A stretch of 64,000 bases of DNA from JAPPLB01 sp965208945. GTDB taxonomy: Bacteria > Acidobacteriota > Terriglobia > Bryobacterales > UBA6623. The notes under the pieces were generated by a model. It had not been told where the DNA came from. It saw only the letters and a list, made by a program, of their open reading frames with translations, and searched no databases. The stretch is from assembly GCA_965208945.1 (NCBI GenBank), contig OZ242366.1, positions 496,001 through 560,000 of the forward strand, read 5' to 3'. Below, piece after piece: positions 38,214-48,063 of this stretch. Every line of letters starts with the position of its first letter. Positions within the stretch are counted from its first letter, which is position 1. The position numbers and the translations under genes are program-made.

Positions 38214-38450
38214 TCAAAGACTTGTACCTTAGCGAGACCCGAAGCGCAACCTGCCGGTTCAATCCGGACCAGCGGCCTGGATCACTGGGTCCGAGAAGGA
38301 GCCGGTCCTCATCTGAATCGGCAGCCAATGAGCCCGGCTGCTCCTTCACGAAAAATCTCGATGTCGATCTTGTTTCGTTACCGGCGAGACAATGCTGGGC
38401 GTGGCCCAAGAACCAGGCCCCCACCAATGGTTTTCACTACTAGCGGATGA

Positions 38451-39692
38451 CTAACCACTAACCACTGCCTTCGGAGGGCCGGCTTCAAAGAGCTGCTCCA
38501 GGGCCTCGACTAACTGGTCGATATGCTCCGGTTCAATGATGTAGGGCGGAAGAAAGCGCAACACGGTTCCTGCGGTGCAGTTCATCAGGAAACCCTTTTC
38601 GGCCATGGCCGGGACGATGGACTTGCCGGGCGCCGCGAGATTCAGTCCCCGCATCAGGCCGCATCCCCGGACTTCGCTGACGAAATCGTATTTGTCGACC
38701 AGTTCGCTCAGACGCTTCTGGAAGTGCGCCCCGGTCTCCCGGACGCGAGGCAGGATCTCATCGAGCACGTCGAGGACTTCGAGCGCGATGCGGCAGGCGA
38801 GCGCGTTGCCCCCGAAAGTGCTTCCGTGCATTCCCGCCGACAGCACGTCCGCCGCGCGCTCGGTCGCGAGCACGGCGCCGATCGGCATGCCGCCGCCAAG
38901 AGGTTTGGCCAGAGTGACGATGTCCGGCCGGATAGCGGCTGATTCGCCGTCATTCCAGGCCTGAAAGGCGAAATACTCTCCGGTTCGCCCGAGGCCGCAC
39001 TGAATCTCATCCAATAGCAGGAGAGCGTCGTGCTGTTGCGCCAGATCGGACGCCTTTCGAGCGAATTCGCGGGTGATCCGCACGATGCCGCCTTCACCGA
39101 GAATGGGCTCGAACATGATGGCGGCTGTCTTGTCGCTCACGGCTGCTTCCAGGCCCGCCAAATGATTCGCGTCGACGAACTTCACGTCGGGAATCAGCGG
39201 CTCGAAGGGTTGGCGGTACTTCGGTTGGCCCGTGACGGAGACCGCCCCGAGCGTACGGCCCGCGAAGGAGTTGTTGAGGGCGACGATCTCGGTCTTGTCC
39301 GGGCTCTTCGAACGACCGTAGCCCTTGGCGATCTTGAGCGCCGCCTCGATGGCCTCCGCCCCGCTGTTGCAGAAATACGCCCGGTCGAGCCCGCTCATCC
39401 GCGTGAGCTTTTCGGCCAGCGGGCCCTGGTAGGGGTGGGCATAGAGATTCGAGCAGTGCATCAAGGCGCCGGCTTGATCGCGAATTGCCTCGAGCACCCG
39501 CGCGTGGCCGTGGCCCAGGGCATTGACGCCGATGCCCGAGATGAAGTCGAGATACTGTTTTCCCTGATCGTCGTAGACGTAGCAGCCCTGACCCCGCACG
39601 AGAACGATCTGGCGGCGCCCGTAGGTCTGGAAGAGATGGCGCTCCTCAAGCGCACCGATCTGCGCGGCGTCGTGGCTGGATTTGTCACTCAT
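38451..39692 (-). CDS. argD: Acetylornithine/succinyl-DAP aminotransferase
   Basis: The 413-residue class III PLP aminotransferase works in arginine synthesis and may also serve lysine/DAP synthesis. Visible features are YLDFISGIGVNALGHGH, FCNSGAEAIEAALK, LLLDEIQCGLGRTG and LAKPLGGGMPIGA with the PLP lysine. GAGG lies 6 nt before the ATG at 39692. No other arg genes are adjacent. Confidence 0.88.
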   Translation of the reverse strand: MSDKSSHDAAQIGALEERHLFQTYGRRQIVLVRGQGCYVYDDQGKQYLDFISGIGVNALGHGHARVLEAIRDQAGALMHCSNLYAHPYQGPLAEKLTRMSGLDRAYFCNSGAEAIEAALKIAKGYGRSKSPDKTEIVALNNSFAGRTLGAVSVTGQPKYRQPFEPLIPDVKFVDANHLAGLEAAVSDKTAAIMFEPILGEGGIVRITREFARKASDLAQQHDALLLLDEIQCGLGRTGEYFAFQAWNDGESAAIRPDIVTLAKPLGGGMPIGAVLATERAADVLSAGMHGSTFGGNALACRIALEVLDVLDEILPRVRETGAHFQKRLSELVDKYDFVSEVRGCGLMRGLNLAAPGKSIVPAMAEKGFLMNCTAGTVLRFLPPYIIEPEHIDQLVEALEQLFEAGPPKAVVSG

Positions 39693-39774
39693 TACGTTCC
39701 TCTTTCGCAAAGAATCAAACTGACGATTGTAGCTTCGGGAAGGAAGCGTCTTCAGTGTGGGAAAAGGTCTCGTG

Positions 39775-40893
39775 CTAAACGAGAACCGTGAATGTGGCTT
39801 CCTCGCGTTGGACAGGCCGGTACAAGGTGTCCCGCTCGACCGGCTTGCGGCCGGCTTCCCGGATCAGCCGCAACAACTCTTCGCGCCGCAGCACTTGAGA
39901 GGTCGTGGCGCCGGCGTCGTGGTAGATCTTCTCTTCGACGACGGTGCCGTCAATGTCGTCCGCTCCGAAGCGTTGCGCGATCTGCGCCACCTTCGGCGTC
40001 ATCATGATCCAGTAGGCCTTGACGTGAGGAAAGTTGTCGAGCAGCAATCGCGCGACCGCGATGTTCTTGATGTCCGCGAAGCCCGTGGTCGCCGGCAGGT
40101 GCTGCATGGGAGTGTTCGCCGGATGGAATGCGAGTGGAATGTACGTTTGGAAACCAGCGGTCTCGTCCTGCAGCTCGCGAAGCCGGATCAAGTGGTCGAC
40201 TCGGTCTTCTTCGGTCTCGATGTGGCCGTAGAGCATCGTCGCATTCGACTTCAAGCCGATCTGATGCGCGATGCGGGCTGTCGAGATCCACTCTTCGCCG
40301 TCGATCTTGTGGTCGCAGATGATGCGGCGGACTCGCTCGTTGAAGATCTCCGCGCCGCCGCCGGGCAGCGACTGCACCCCGGCCTCTTTCAGCCGAATGA
40401 GGGTCTCTTCGATCGATAGCTTCGAACGGCGGGCAAGGTAGCCGATCTCGACCATCGTGAACGCCTTGAGGTGAACGTGCGGGTAGCGCTCGCGCAGGCC
40501 GGAGATCATCTCGCAGAACCAGTCGAGTGAGAGTTCCGGGTGCAGTCCGCCGACGATATGGAACTCGGAGACCGCTTCGACATAGCCTTGTCCGGCGACT
40601 TCCCAGACCTGGTCGAGTGACATGGTGTAGGCCTGTGGATTTCGCACCTGGCGCCCGAAAGCGCACAGTTTGCAGGCCGCCACGCACACGTTCGTGGGGT
40701 TGATATGGCGGTTGACGTTGAAGTACGTCGTGTCACCGTTGAGCTGCTCGCGAACGTGGTTCGCCAGGTAACCGATGCCGAGCAGATCCGGCGACCGGTA
40801 GAGAGACAGGCCGTCCTCGAAACTCAGGCGGTCTCCGGACATCACCTTGTCGGCGATGGACCGCAGCCGAGGGTCGTCGAAACGAGGTTGCAT
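39775..40893 (-). CDS. mqnE: Aminodeoxyfutalosine synthase
   Basis: The 372-residue radical SAM enzyme makes aminodeoxyfutalosine in the futalosine route to menaquinone. The cluster motif is CVAACKLC (CxxxCxxC), followed by FGRQVRN, FHIVGGLHPEL and SLPGGGAEIF, which distinguish MqnE/MqnC-type proteins. The ATG at 40893 begins MQPRFDDPRL and lies within a longer frame whose first 48 residues look non-coding. The presence of MqnE suggests that the organism makes menaquinone by the futalosine route. Confidence 0.92.
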   Translation of the reverse strand: MQPRFDDPRLRSIADKVMSGDRLSFEDGLSLYRSPDLLGIGYLANHVREQLNGDTTYFNVNRHINPTNVCVAACKLCAFGRQVRNPQAYTMSLDQVWEVAGQGYVEAVSEFHIVGGLHPELSLDWFCEMISGLRERYPHVHLKAFTMVEIGYLARRSKLSIEETLIRLKEAGVQSLPGGGAEIFNERVRRIICDHKIDGEEWISTARIAHQIGLKSNATMLYGHIETEEDRVDHLIRLRELQDETAGFQTYIPLAFHPANTPMQHLPATTGFADIKNIAVARLLLDNFPHVKAYWIMMTPKVAQIAQRFGADDIDGTVVEEKIYHDAGATTSQVLRREELLRLIREAGRKPVERDTLYRPVQREEATFTVLV

Positions 40894-41017
40894 GACGGTT
40901 TGGGAGCCGTTCGCGAATATGCCCCCAACCAGAGAATAGCATGGGGACTGCACTCGGCCTGTCCGCTTGCGGCGCGGCGGGATCGCGGTTGGAGTACTGT
41001 GGTAGTTTGTTAGCGAA

Positions 41018-42049
41018 ATGCGTTTCGCGTGCGCCATTCTTCTGCTGTCGTCGGTTGCCTGGGCGGCCGAGCAACCTGGCCTCGCGCCCCTGACCGGCTA
41101 CCCCGCGCATCCTGCGGACAACCCGGGCACGCCGGAGAAGATCGAGCTCGGTGAAACGCTCTTCTTCGAAACGATGCTCTCGCGGGGCGGGCGCCGCAGT
41201 TGCGGCACTTGCCACAAACCGGCGTTGCTCTTCATGGACGGCCTCAGCCGTGCCTGGGGCCTGCACGACATGGAGTTGCGCCGTAAGACGCCGGGGCTGC
41301 TGAACGTCGGCTGGCAGCGCTCGATGTTTTCCGACGGACGCGTCAAGACGTTGGAAGAACAAGCGCCCAAGCCGCTCGAGAACAATCTCGAAATGGACCT
41401 CGAACCCGAGGTCGCGGCGGAACGGGTGGCGAACGACCCCCTCTATCAAAAACTGTTTGCGCGGGTTTTCCCCGGCCGGTCGATTACGTTCGACTTGATC
41501 GCGAAGGCCATCGCAGCCTATGAGCGGACGCTCGTCTCATACGACAGTGACCTTGACCGTTATCTGCTGGGGGACAAGACCGCGCTAGAGCCGGAAGCGG
41601 TTCGAGGCATGGACTTGTTCACTGGCAAGGCCGGCTGCGTTCGCTGCCACAACGGACCGCTTCTTACCGACCATCAGTTCCATTACACCGGCGTTCCCGA
41701 GATCCCCGGAGGCACGCCGAATGGGACGAAACACAAGACACAGGGGTTGCGCGACGTCAATCGCCGCTCTTCTTACATGCACAACGGCCACTACCTGAAG
41801 CTCCGGCATGTCATCGATCATTACGCTCGCGGGGGTTCCGCGCCCGGCGGACTGAAGCCGGAGATCGAGCCGCTCGAATTGAGCGGCCAGGACAAGTCGG
41901 ACCTGATGGCCTTCCTGCGCTCGCTGAACGGCCGAGTGATCAACTCGGTCACGGATTCCCCCGGGACGCCGGACATCTTCGACGTCAAGCCGGAGGAGAA
42001 GGCCAACGCTCCCGCTGCTGCGCAAGATCCCAGCTACGTCAACAAGTAG
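41018..42049 (+). CDS. Di-haem cytochrome c peroxidase (MauG family)
   Basis: The 343-residue protein has a signal peptide (MRFACAILLLSSVAWA). It carries two CxxCH haem sites: CGTCH near residue 62 and CVRCH near residue 208. Between them are the conserved RKTPGLLNVGW and SDGRVKTLEEQA blocks. Periplasmic family members reduce peroxide or oxidise protein side chains. The start codon lies divergent to mqnE. The TAG stop shares bases with repeat copy F. Confidence 0.9.
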   Translation: MRFACAILLLSSVAWAAEQPGLAPLTGYPAHPADNPGTPEKIELGETLFFETMLSRGGRRSCGTCHKPALLFMDGLSRAWGLHDMELRRKTPGLLNVGWQRSMFSDGRVKTLEEQAPKPLENNLEMDLEPEVAAERVANDPLYQKLFARVFPGRSITFDLIAKAIAAYERTLVSYDSDLDRYLLGDKTALEPEAVRGMDLFTGKAGCVRCHNGPLLTDHQFHYTGVPEIPGGTPNGTKHKTQGLRDVNRRSSYMHNGHYLKLRHVIDHYARGGSAPGGLKPEIEPLELSGQDKSDLMAFLRSLNGRVINSVTDSPGTPDIFDVKPEEKANAPAAAQDPSYVNK

Positions 42050-42227
42050 CCTGTATTTCTCACCACGTGGCGAGGCGAAGTGCGTGAGAGGGCCGTCAGG
42101 ACGAGGCGTGAGCCGCTTGACGCGCGCAGACGTACTTGAACAGTACGTAGAGCACGGCAAGCAAGCGCAAAGAAGTCCTGGCGGCCGTATGGCATGATTT
42201 GGCCGTCGGGTGGTGAGAAATGCAGGC
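42049..42227 (-). repeat. Hairpin MITE copy F (179 bp, reverse)
   Basis: TA on both sides (42047-42048; 42228-42229). From here on all copies are in the reverse orientation (CACGTGGCGAGG after the left terminus). Its first G completes the TAG stop of the peroxidase gene. The following 160 nt before the Dabb gene contain nothing recognisable. Confidence 0.85.
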
Positions 42228-42393
42228 TAACTGCGGCGCGAATCCGGCAGTCGAGGGAAGAAGGGGCATCCGCCGCTTCGCAGACACAGGTAGTTAAGTA
42301 ACCATCGGGCGCCTGGCCGTCAGGGCTTGGCGCAGACCCCGCTTTTATTTCAAACCGCGGGCGGCAGCCCGCAGCCGTCAGCGCAGCATTCGC

Positions 42394-42795
42394 TTACTCG
42401 CCCAGAATGTCGAACGTCGAGGTGCCTCGCTGGCGCACCTTCTCATAGATCCCTACCCATTCGGTGTGGGCGGGGTGGTCGGCGTACACGCCGAGGGCGG
42501 CCTCATCATCAATCTCCATGCAGACACCGTACTCACGGATCCTGTATTCGCCACTGGAGTTGTAATTTCTGTACGGCCGGCGAAGCTTGCCGTGCCAAAC
42601 CGTGTTCAACCCCGGGATCTTCCCCGGCAACTCGTCGGTCGCTTTCTTGAAAGCTTCCCACTCGGCGTCCGTCGCCTCGGCGATCGGCGTGAAGTAGAAG
42701 CAGTGCATGAGCTTCTTTTCGCCCGCGGTAAGCGTGCCTTGACTCAGAAGGATGAGGACGGCCAGAACGGTCGTCAGTACCATGGATCGGCGCAT
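42394..42795 (-). CDS. Secreted Dabb (stress-responsive A/B barrel) protein
   Basis: The 133-residue protein has a signal peptide (residues about 1-23) and one Dabb domain: KLMHCFYFTPIAEA at the start, ending with ADHPAHTEWVGIYEKVR, the conserved HPxH-type block. Dabb domains dimerise; their ligands vary and are unknown here. Start ATG 42795 has AAGGAG 11 nt upstream, a rather long spacing; ATG 42783 is an alternative. It lies 62 nt downstream of trxB on the same strand. Confidence 0.75.
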   Translation of the reverse strand: MRRSMVLTTVLAVLILLSQGTLTAGEKKLMHCFYFTPIAEATDAEWEAFKKATDELPGKIPGLNTVWHGKLRRPYRNYNSSGEYRIREYGVCMEIDDEAALGVYADHPAHTEWVGIYEKVRQRGTSTFDILGE

Positions 42796-42857
42796 CGTTG
42801 TCGTAACTCCTTGTGCTGGAGGTTCGGCTCGGTCGGAGCCAGAGAGAAATGATTGTA

Positions 42858-43925
42858 TCAACTCCCTGTCGAGTTGCCCGGACGAGCCCGGCTTGCCGCC
42901 TCGACGGTTTCCGGAGCCTCGGCAGGGGGGTTCTCGGCCAGCCAGCGCTCGGCGTCGATGGCCGCCATGCATCCGGTACCGGCAGCCGTTACCGCCTGAC
43001 GATAGACATGGTCCTGGGCGTCTCCGCTCGCGAAAACGCCGGCGATGTTGGTGTAGGTTGAATCCGGCCTGGTTCGGATGTAGCCGAGTTCGTCCATGTC
43101 GAGCCAGCCTTTGAAGATCCCGGTGTTGGGCTTGTGGCCGATGGCCACGAAGAAGCCTCCGACATCGAGCGTCGAAGTCTCGCCCGTCTTGAGGTTCCTC
43201 AACACGACGCCCTCGACTTCCTTTTCGCCCAACACGTCTTCGACGACGGTGTCCCAGATGAAGTGGATCTTCTGGTTCGCCTTGGCGCGGTCCTGCATGA
43301 TCTTCGAGGCGCGGAGCGAATCACGGCGGTGGATCACGTATACGTCCGTAGCGAAGCGGGTCAGGAAGAGTGACTCTTCCATGGCCGTATCGCCGCCGCC
43401 GACAAGCGCCAGCCTCTGGTCCCGGAAAAACGCTCCGTCGCAGGTCGCGCAAGCCGACACGCCGTGGCCGAGCAGGCGCTTTTCGTTCTCGAGCCCCAGG
43501 TAGCGCGCGGAAGCGCCTGTCGAAATGATGACCGCGTCAGCCAGGAAGGGCTTCGTCCCGTCGACCATCAACCGGAAGGGGCGCTGCGAGAAGTCGACGG
43601 TCGTGACTGTTCCGTAGCGCACGTCAGCCCCGAAGCGTTTCGCCTGGGCCTCGAACTTGAGCATCATGTCGGGCCCCAGAACACCGTCCGGAAAACCGGG
43701 ATAGTTCTCGACATCGGTGGTCGTGACGAGCTGACCGCCGGCTTCGGGTCCTTGGAAGAGCAGCGGTTCGAGATTCGCGCGCGCCGCATACAACGCCGCC
43801 GTGAAGCCAGCCGGCCCGGAACCGATGATGATGACGTTGCGGTGTTCAGCCTCCGAGAAATCGACTCCTTCGAATGCTGAAAGATCCGGCCTGTCCGCAC
43901 AAGAGCCGTTGTCGGCTGGTTGCAT
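42858..43925 (-). CDS. trxB: Thioredoxin reductase
   Basis: The 355-residue flavoenzyme reduces thioredoxin with NADPH. FAD loop GSGPAGFTAALYAARA, redox pair CATC, NADPH loop GGGDTAMEE, and the FAD-binding GVFASGDAQD block are all intact. GGAG lies 8 nt before the ATG. The acidic N-terminal extension of about 25 residues is longer than in E. coli. It is followed by the Dabb gene and preceded on the same strand by a glutaredoxin, so the three may form one redox unit. Confidence 0.95.
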   Translation of the reverse strand: MQPADNGSCADRPDLSAFEGVDFSEAEHRNVIIIGSGPAGFTAALYAARANLEPLLFQGPEAGGQLVTTTDVENYPGFPDGVLGPDMMLKFEAQAKRFGADVRYGTVTTVDFSQRPFRLMVDGTKPFLADAVIISTGASARYLGLENEKRLLGHGVSACATCDGAFFRDQRLALVGGGDTAMEESLFLTRFATDVYVIHRRDSLRASKIMQDRAKANQKIHFIWDTVVEDVLGEKEVEGVVLRNLKTGETSTLDVGGFFVAIGHKPNTGIFKGWLDMDELGYIRTRPDSTYTNIAGVFASGDAQDHVYRQAVTAAGTGCMAAIDAERWLAENPPAEAPETVEAASRARPGNSTGS

Positions 43926-43979
43926 CTCTTCTGCTCCGTTTCTCAGACGATGGTCAAATAGTGCGACCCTTCCGCCTGG

Positions 43980-44231
43980 CTATTCTGATCGACGCTCGTC
44001 GACGCTCAAAAGCCGCGCCAACTCGCTCAAGGGCGGGTTGCCGTAGAACGCTCCATCGATCTCGAAGGTCGGCACGCGCCGTTTGCCCAGGTTGTGCTTC
44101 ATGACGAGTTCGGCGGCCTCCAGGTTCTGTTCGATGCTGATCTCCTCGAACGCAATCCGGTTCGACCTCAGGAACTTCTTGGCCCGCCAACAGTCCGGGC
44201 ACCAGCTTGTCGTATACATCCTCATCGGCAT
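43980..44231 (-). CDS. Glutaredoxin/mycoredoxin-like protein
   Basis: The 83-residue protein is a compact thioredoxin-fold disulfide reductase: MYTTSWCPDCWRAKKFL carries the CPDC active site, and RVPTFEID has the cis-proline. The CPDC sequence and short length suggest the mycoredoxin/NrdH-like branch. It sits 54 nt upstream of trxB, which suggests trxB as its reductase. Confidence 0.88.
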   Translation of the reverse strand: MPMRMYTTSWCPDCWRAKKFLRSNRIAFEEISIEQNLEAAELVMKHNLGKRRVPTFEIDGAFYGNPPLSELARLLSVDERRSE

Positions 44232-44343
44232 TCTTCGCGGGCGGTCTCGTCTGGCCGTTGCGACGCTCCTTGCAACCGTGTTCTTCCCGATCCTGATCGA
44301 TTAGATGAATCGTTGGCGAAATCGATTCACGCCGTTACGGCCG

Positions 44344-47300
44344 TCACCCGGATTCCGCAACGTCCAGAACCAACAGCAAGTCCTTGGCTTCGACCTGATG
44401 GCCGGGCGCAACGAGCACTTCCCTGACGCGGCCGCCCGCCGACGCGTAGATGGTGCTTTGCATTTTCATCGCTTCCAGGCTCAGCAGCTTGTCGTTACGC
44501 TTTACCTCGACTCCCTGTTGAACATAGAGGCCCGTGATCAGCCCCGGCGTAGGCGCTCCGACGTGTCCCGGATCACCCGCTTGCGCCTTCGGATGCGTTC
44601 GCTGCTTCACCTGCAACGACTCGTCTCGAACCGTCACTTGGCGCGGCTGTCCGTTCAGCTCGAAGAACACAGCCCGCGTGCCGTCCGGATTCGGGTCGCC
44701 GATCGTCAGGAACTTGATCACCAGCGTTTTGCCGGGCTCGATGTCGATGGCGTACTCCTTGCCGGATTCCATCCCGTAGAAAAAGATCGGCGTAGGAATC
44801 ACGCTCACATCGCCCGCCTCGCGCCGGATCTTGCTGAACTTGTCGAACACCTCCGGATAGAGCAGCGAGCTCAGCACCTGGTCCTTCTGCTCCAGTTCCC
44901 GTTCGGCGGCGTCGAAGTCGGCCGGCGGCAAGGTCGCTCCCGGGCGGTCGGTGATCGGGGTTCTGCCTCGCAGCAGAATCTTCTGCACTTTCTCCGGCCA
45001 GCCGCCGGGCGGCGTCCCGAGCGATCCCGCAAACAGATCGACGACCGAGTCAGGGAACGCCACGTCGTGGTCTTCGGGCAGGCGCAAGACGTCCTCCGGC
45101 GTCATCCCCTTCACGATCAGAAACAACGCCATGTCACCCACCACCTTGCTGGACGGCGTGACCTTCACAATGTCGCCGAAGAGCTGATTCACGCGGGCGT
45201 ACATCCGCTCCACTTCCGGCCAGCGATTCCTCAGGCCCATGGCCGACGCCTGCTGCTTCAAGTTCGTATATTGCCCGCCTGGAATCTCGTGCTGGTACAG
45301 GCTCGCGCTGCCCGCCGCCGGGCTGTCGTCGAACGGTTTGTAGTAGGTCCGCACCGTCTCCCAGTAGCGCGAGCAATCATTCAGCGCGTCGATATCCAGT
45401 CCCGTATCGCGCGGCGTGTTCCGTAGCGACTCGACCAGTGAGTTCAGGTTCGGCTGACTGGTCTGACCGCTCAATGACGCCACCGCCCCATCCACGATAT
45501 CGACGTCGGCCTCGGCGGCCTTCAGCAGGGTCGCCGCGTTGAGTCCGCTCGAGTCGTGCGTGTGGAAATGAATCGGTAGCCCGATTTCCTGCTTCAGCGC
45601 GCGGACCAGATCGAAGGCCGCATAGGGCTTGCACAGCCCCGCCATGTCCTTGATGCCGAGAATGTGCGCGCCCATCCGCTCGAGCCGCTTCGCAAGATTC
45701 ACGTAATAGGCAAGGTCGTACTTCGGCCGTCCGGGGTCGAGAATGTCGCCGGTGTAGCAGATCGCCGGTTCGCAGATCGCTCCGGTTTCGCTGACCGCGT
45801 CCATCGCGACCTGCATGTTGTCGATACAGTTGAGCGAATCGAAAATCCGAAAAACGTCGATTCCCTGCCGCGCCGCTTCCAGCACGAACTCGCGCACGAC
45901 ATTGTCGGGATAGCTTGTGTAGCCGACCGCGTTCGATGCCCGCAACAGCATCTGGAAGCAGATATTCGGCACCCGTTCCCGAAGCTGACGCAACCGTTGC
46001 CAGGGGTCCTCGTGCAGGAATCGCATGGTGGCGTCGAAAGTCGCCCCGCCCCACATTTCGAGGCTGAACAGGTTGTGCAAGCGGTGCGCGACCGCGTCCG
46101 ATGTTTGCAACAGATCGAAAGTCCGAACGCGCGTCGCCAGCAGAGACTGATGCGCGTCGCGGAACGTTGTGTCCGTCAGAAGCAACGGTTTCTCGTCCCG
46201 CACCCAGGCCGCAAATTTCCCGGGGCCCAATTGCTGCAACCGTTGCCTCGTCCCCGGCGGCGGCTCGCCCTGCTCGAAAGCGACCGCTGGCAATTCCTCG
46301 AAGTCTTTCGGTGCCGGTCTCCCCTTGACCGTCGCGTTGCCGTTCACGATGACGCTCGCGATATATCGCAGAAGCCGTGTTGCTCGGTCCTGCGGCTTCT
46401 TGTACGCGAACAGTTCCGAGTGCCGATCGAGAAAGCTGGTGGTGACCTCGCCCGACTGGAACGCGGCATGATTGACGACGTTCAGCAGAAACGGGATATT
46501 CGTCTTCACCCCGCGAATCCGAAACTCCCGCAGGGCCCGGTCGGCGCGGTGGCAGGCGCCGTCCAGCGTGTTGTGCCAGGCCGTCATCTTGACGAGCAGC
46601 GAGTCGTAGTAGGGGTTGATCACCGATCCGGCGTAAGCCGTTGCCCCGTCGAGCCGAATCCCGAGTCCGGCCGGCGAGCGATAGGTCGTAATCCGTCCAT
46701 AGTCGGGTGCGAACTGACTCTCCGGGTCCTCCGTCGTGATGCGGCACTGCAACGCGAACCCGCGGACATTCACATCTTTCTGCTCGGGCAGTGAGAGCGG
46801 CGGCTCGTGCAGTCGGAATCCTTGCGCGATGAGAATCTGCGACTGAACGATGTCGATGCCGACAACCGTCTCCGTGACGGTGTGCTCGACCTGCACGCGC
46901 GGATTCACCTCGATGAAGAACCACTCGTTCTTGTCGACGTCCAGCAGGAACTCCACCGTGCCGGCGTTGACGTAGCCGGCTTCTCGCGCCAGCTTGACAG
47001 CCGCGCCGCAAAGAGCGTCACGCAGCGCCGGCGGCAGGTTCGCCGCCGGCGCCACCTCGACGATCTTCTGATGCCGCCGCTGCACCGAGCAATCCCGCTC
47101 ATGGAGATGCAACACGTTGCCGTGCGCGTCAGCCAGGATCTGTACCTCGATGTGCCGCGCCCGCTCGATGAAACGTTCGAGGAAGACCGACCCGTCGCCC
47201 GCCGCCACCAGCGCCTCTTTCTGCGCCTCTTCGAGCTTGCCCCGAAACTCCGGCTCCGAGTGGACCACGCGCATGCCGCGTCCGCCGCCCCCGAAAGCAG

Positions 47301-47775
47301 CTTTGATGATGATCGGGAAGCCGATCTTTTCCGCGGCTGCGCAGGCCTCGTCGACGTTGCTCACCGGCTCGTCGAGTCCCGGCACCACCGGCACGCCGGC
47401 CTGTTCGGCCAGACGGCGCGCCTGCACCTTGTTGCCCAATAACGTCAGCAACTCGGGAGGCGGCCCGATAAAGGTAATGCCTGCGTCCCGGCAGGCGTCC
47501 GCCAATCCCCGGTTCTCCGACAGGAAGCCATAGCCGGGATGAATGGCGTCGATGCCTTGATTCTTCGCCAGCGCGATGATCCCCTCGACATCCATGTACG
47601 CCGCGACGGGACCCTTGCCGCGTCCGATCACATACGCCTCGTCCGCCTTGAAGCGATGCAAGCTCAGGCGATCTTCGTCGGAATAGATCGTGGCGGTGCG
47701 GAGGCCGAGTTCCGTGGCGGCCCGCATGATGCGGATGGCGATTTCACCGCGATTGGCGGCCAGGATTTTCTTCAT
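44344..47775 (-). CDS. pyc: Pyruvate carboxylase
   Basis: The 1143-residue single-chain enzyme makes oxaloacetate from pyruvate and bicarbonate. The biotin carboxylase domain spans about 1-450 (GGGGRGMRVV ATP grasp, EVNPRVQVEHTVTE). The carboxyltransferase follows about 530-800 (TTFRDAHQSLLATR, HFHTHDSSG), then the allosteric linker and the biotin carrier domain with LEAMKMQ, biotinyl Lys at 1104. The length is normal and no part is missing. It lies between the glutaredoxin and a repeat element and appears to be transcribed alone. Confidence 0.97.
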   Translation of the reverse strand: MKKILAANRGEIAIRIMRAATELGLRTATIYSDEDRLSLHRFKADEAYVIGRGKGPVAAYMDVEGIIALAKNQGIDAIHPGYGFLSENRGLADACRDAGITFIGPPPELLTLLGNKVQARRLAEQAGVPVVPGLDEPVSNVDEACAAAEKIGFPIIIKAAFGGGGRGMRVVHSEPEFRGKLEEAQKEALVAAGDGSVFLERFIERARHIEVQILADAHGNVLHLHERDCSVQRRHQKIVEVAPAANLPPALRDALCGAAVKLAREAGYVNAGTVEFLLDVDKNEWFFIEVNPRVQVEHTVTETVVGIDIVQSQILIAQGFRLHEPPLSLPEQKDVNVRGFALQCRITTEDPESQFAPDYGRITTYRSPAGLGIRLDGATAYAGSVINPYYDSLLVKMTAWHNTLDGACHRADRALREFRIRGVKTNIPFLLNVVNHAAFQSGEVTTSFLDRHSELFAYKKPQDRATRLLRYIASVIVNGNATVKGRPAPKDFEELPAVAFEQGEPPPGTRQRLQQLGPGKFAAWVRDEKPLLLTDTTFRDAHQSLLATRVRTFDLLQTSDAVAHRLHNLFSLEMWGGATFDATMRFLHEDPWQRLRQLRERVPNICFQMLLRASNAVGYTSYPDNVVREFVLEAARQGIDVFRIFDSLNCIDNMQVAMDAVSETGAICEPAICYTGDILDPGRPKYDLAYYVNLAKRLERMGAHILGIKDMAGLCKPYAAFDLVRALKQEIGLPIHFHTHDSSGLNAATLLKAAEADVDIVDGAVASLSGQTSQPNLNSLVESLRNTPRDTGLDIDALNDCSRYWETVRTYYKPFDDSPAAGSASLYQHEIPGGQYTNLKQQASAMGLRNRWPEVERMYARVNQLFGDIVKVTPSSKVVGDMALFLIVKGMTPEDVLRLPEDHDVAFPDSVVDLFAGSLGTPPGGWPEKVQKILLRGRTPITDRPGATLPPADFDAAERELEQKDQVLSSLLYPEVFDKFSKIRREAGDVSVIPTPIFFYGMESGKEYAIDIEPGKTLVIKFLTIGDPNPDGTRAVFFELNGQPRQVTVRDESLQVKQRTHPKAQAGDPGHVGAPTPGLITGLYVQQGVEVKRNDKLLSLEAMKMQSTIYASAGGRVREVLVAPGHQVEAKDLLLVLDVAESG

Positions 47776-47809
47776 GCGAATTGAAAAAGATATAGGGCGG
47801 GACTTCTTG

Positions 47810-48007
47810 GCCTGCAGGTCTCACCACGTGGCGAGGCGAAGTGCGTGAGAGGGCCGTCAGGACGAGGCGCGAGCCGGGCGGAGGAAAAAGGCGCGCGCAG
47901 GTGTACTTGATTGTACATCGAGCACCACAAGCAAGCGTCGCGAAGGAACAGCGAAGTCATGGCGGCCTTATCGCGTGCTTCTCCCATCAGTTGGTGAGAT
48001 ATGCAGG
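47810..48007 (-). repeat. Hairpin MITE copy G (198 bp, mosaic, reverse)
   Basis: Outer arms are standard but more diverged (CCTGCAGGTCTCACCAC). Inside it combines the CGGGCGGAGGAAAAAGGCGCGC block of the D/E/J type with a standard centre reading GTGTACTTGATTGTACATC. TA is on the right only. Confidence 0.75.
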
Positions 48008-48063
48008 TTAGCTTATCCGGTCGGAGCCGCCGCCGGACCGGGGCCGCCTGGTGCGCGTTGCGT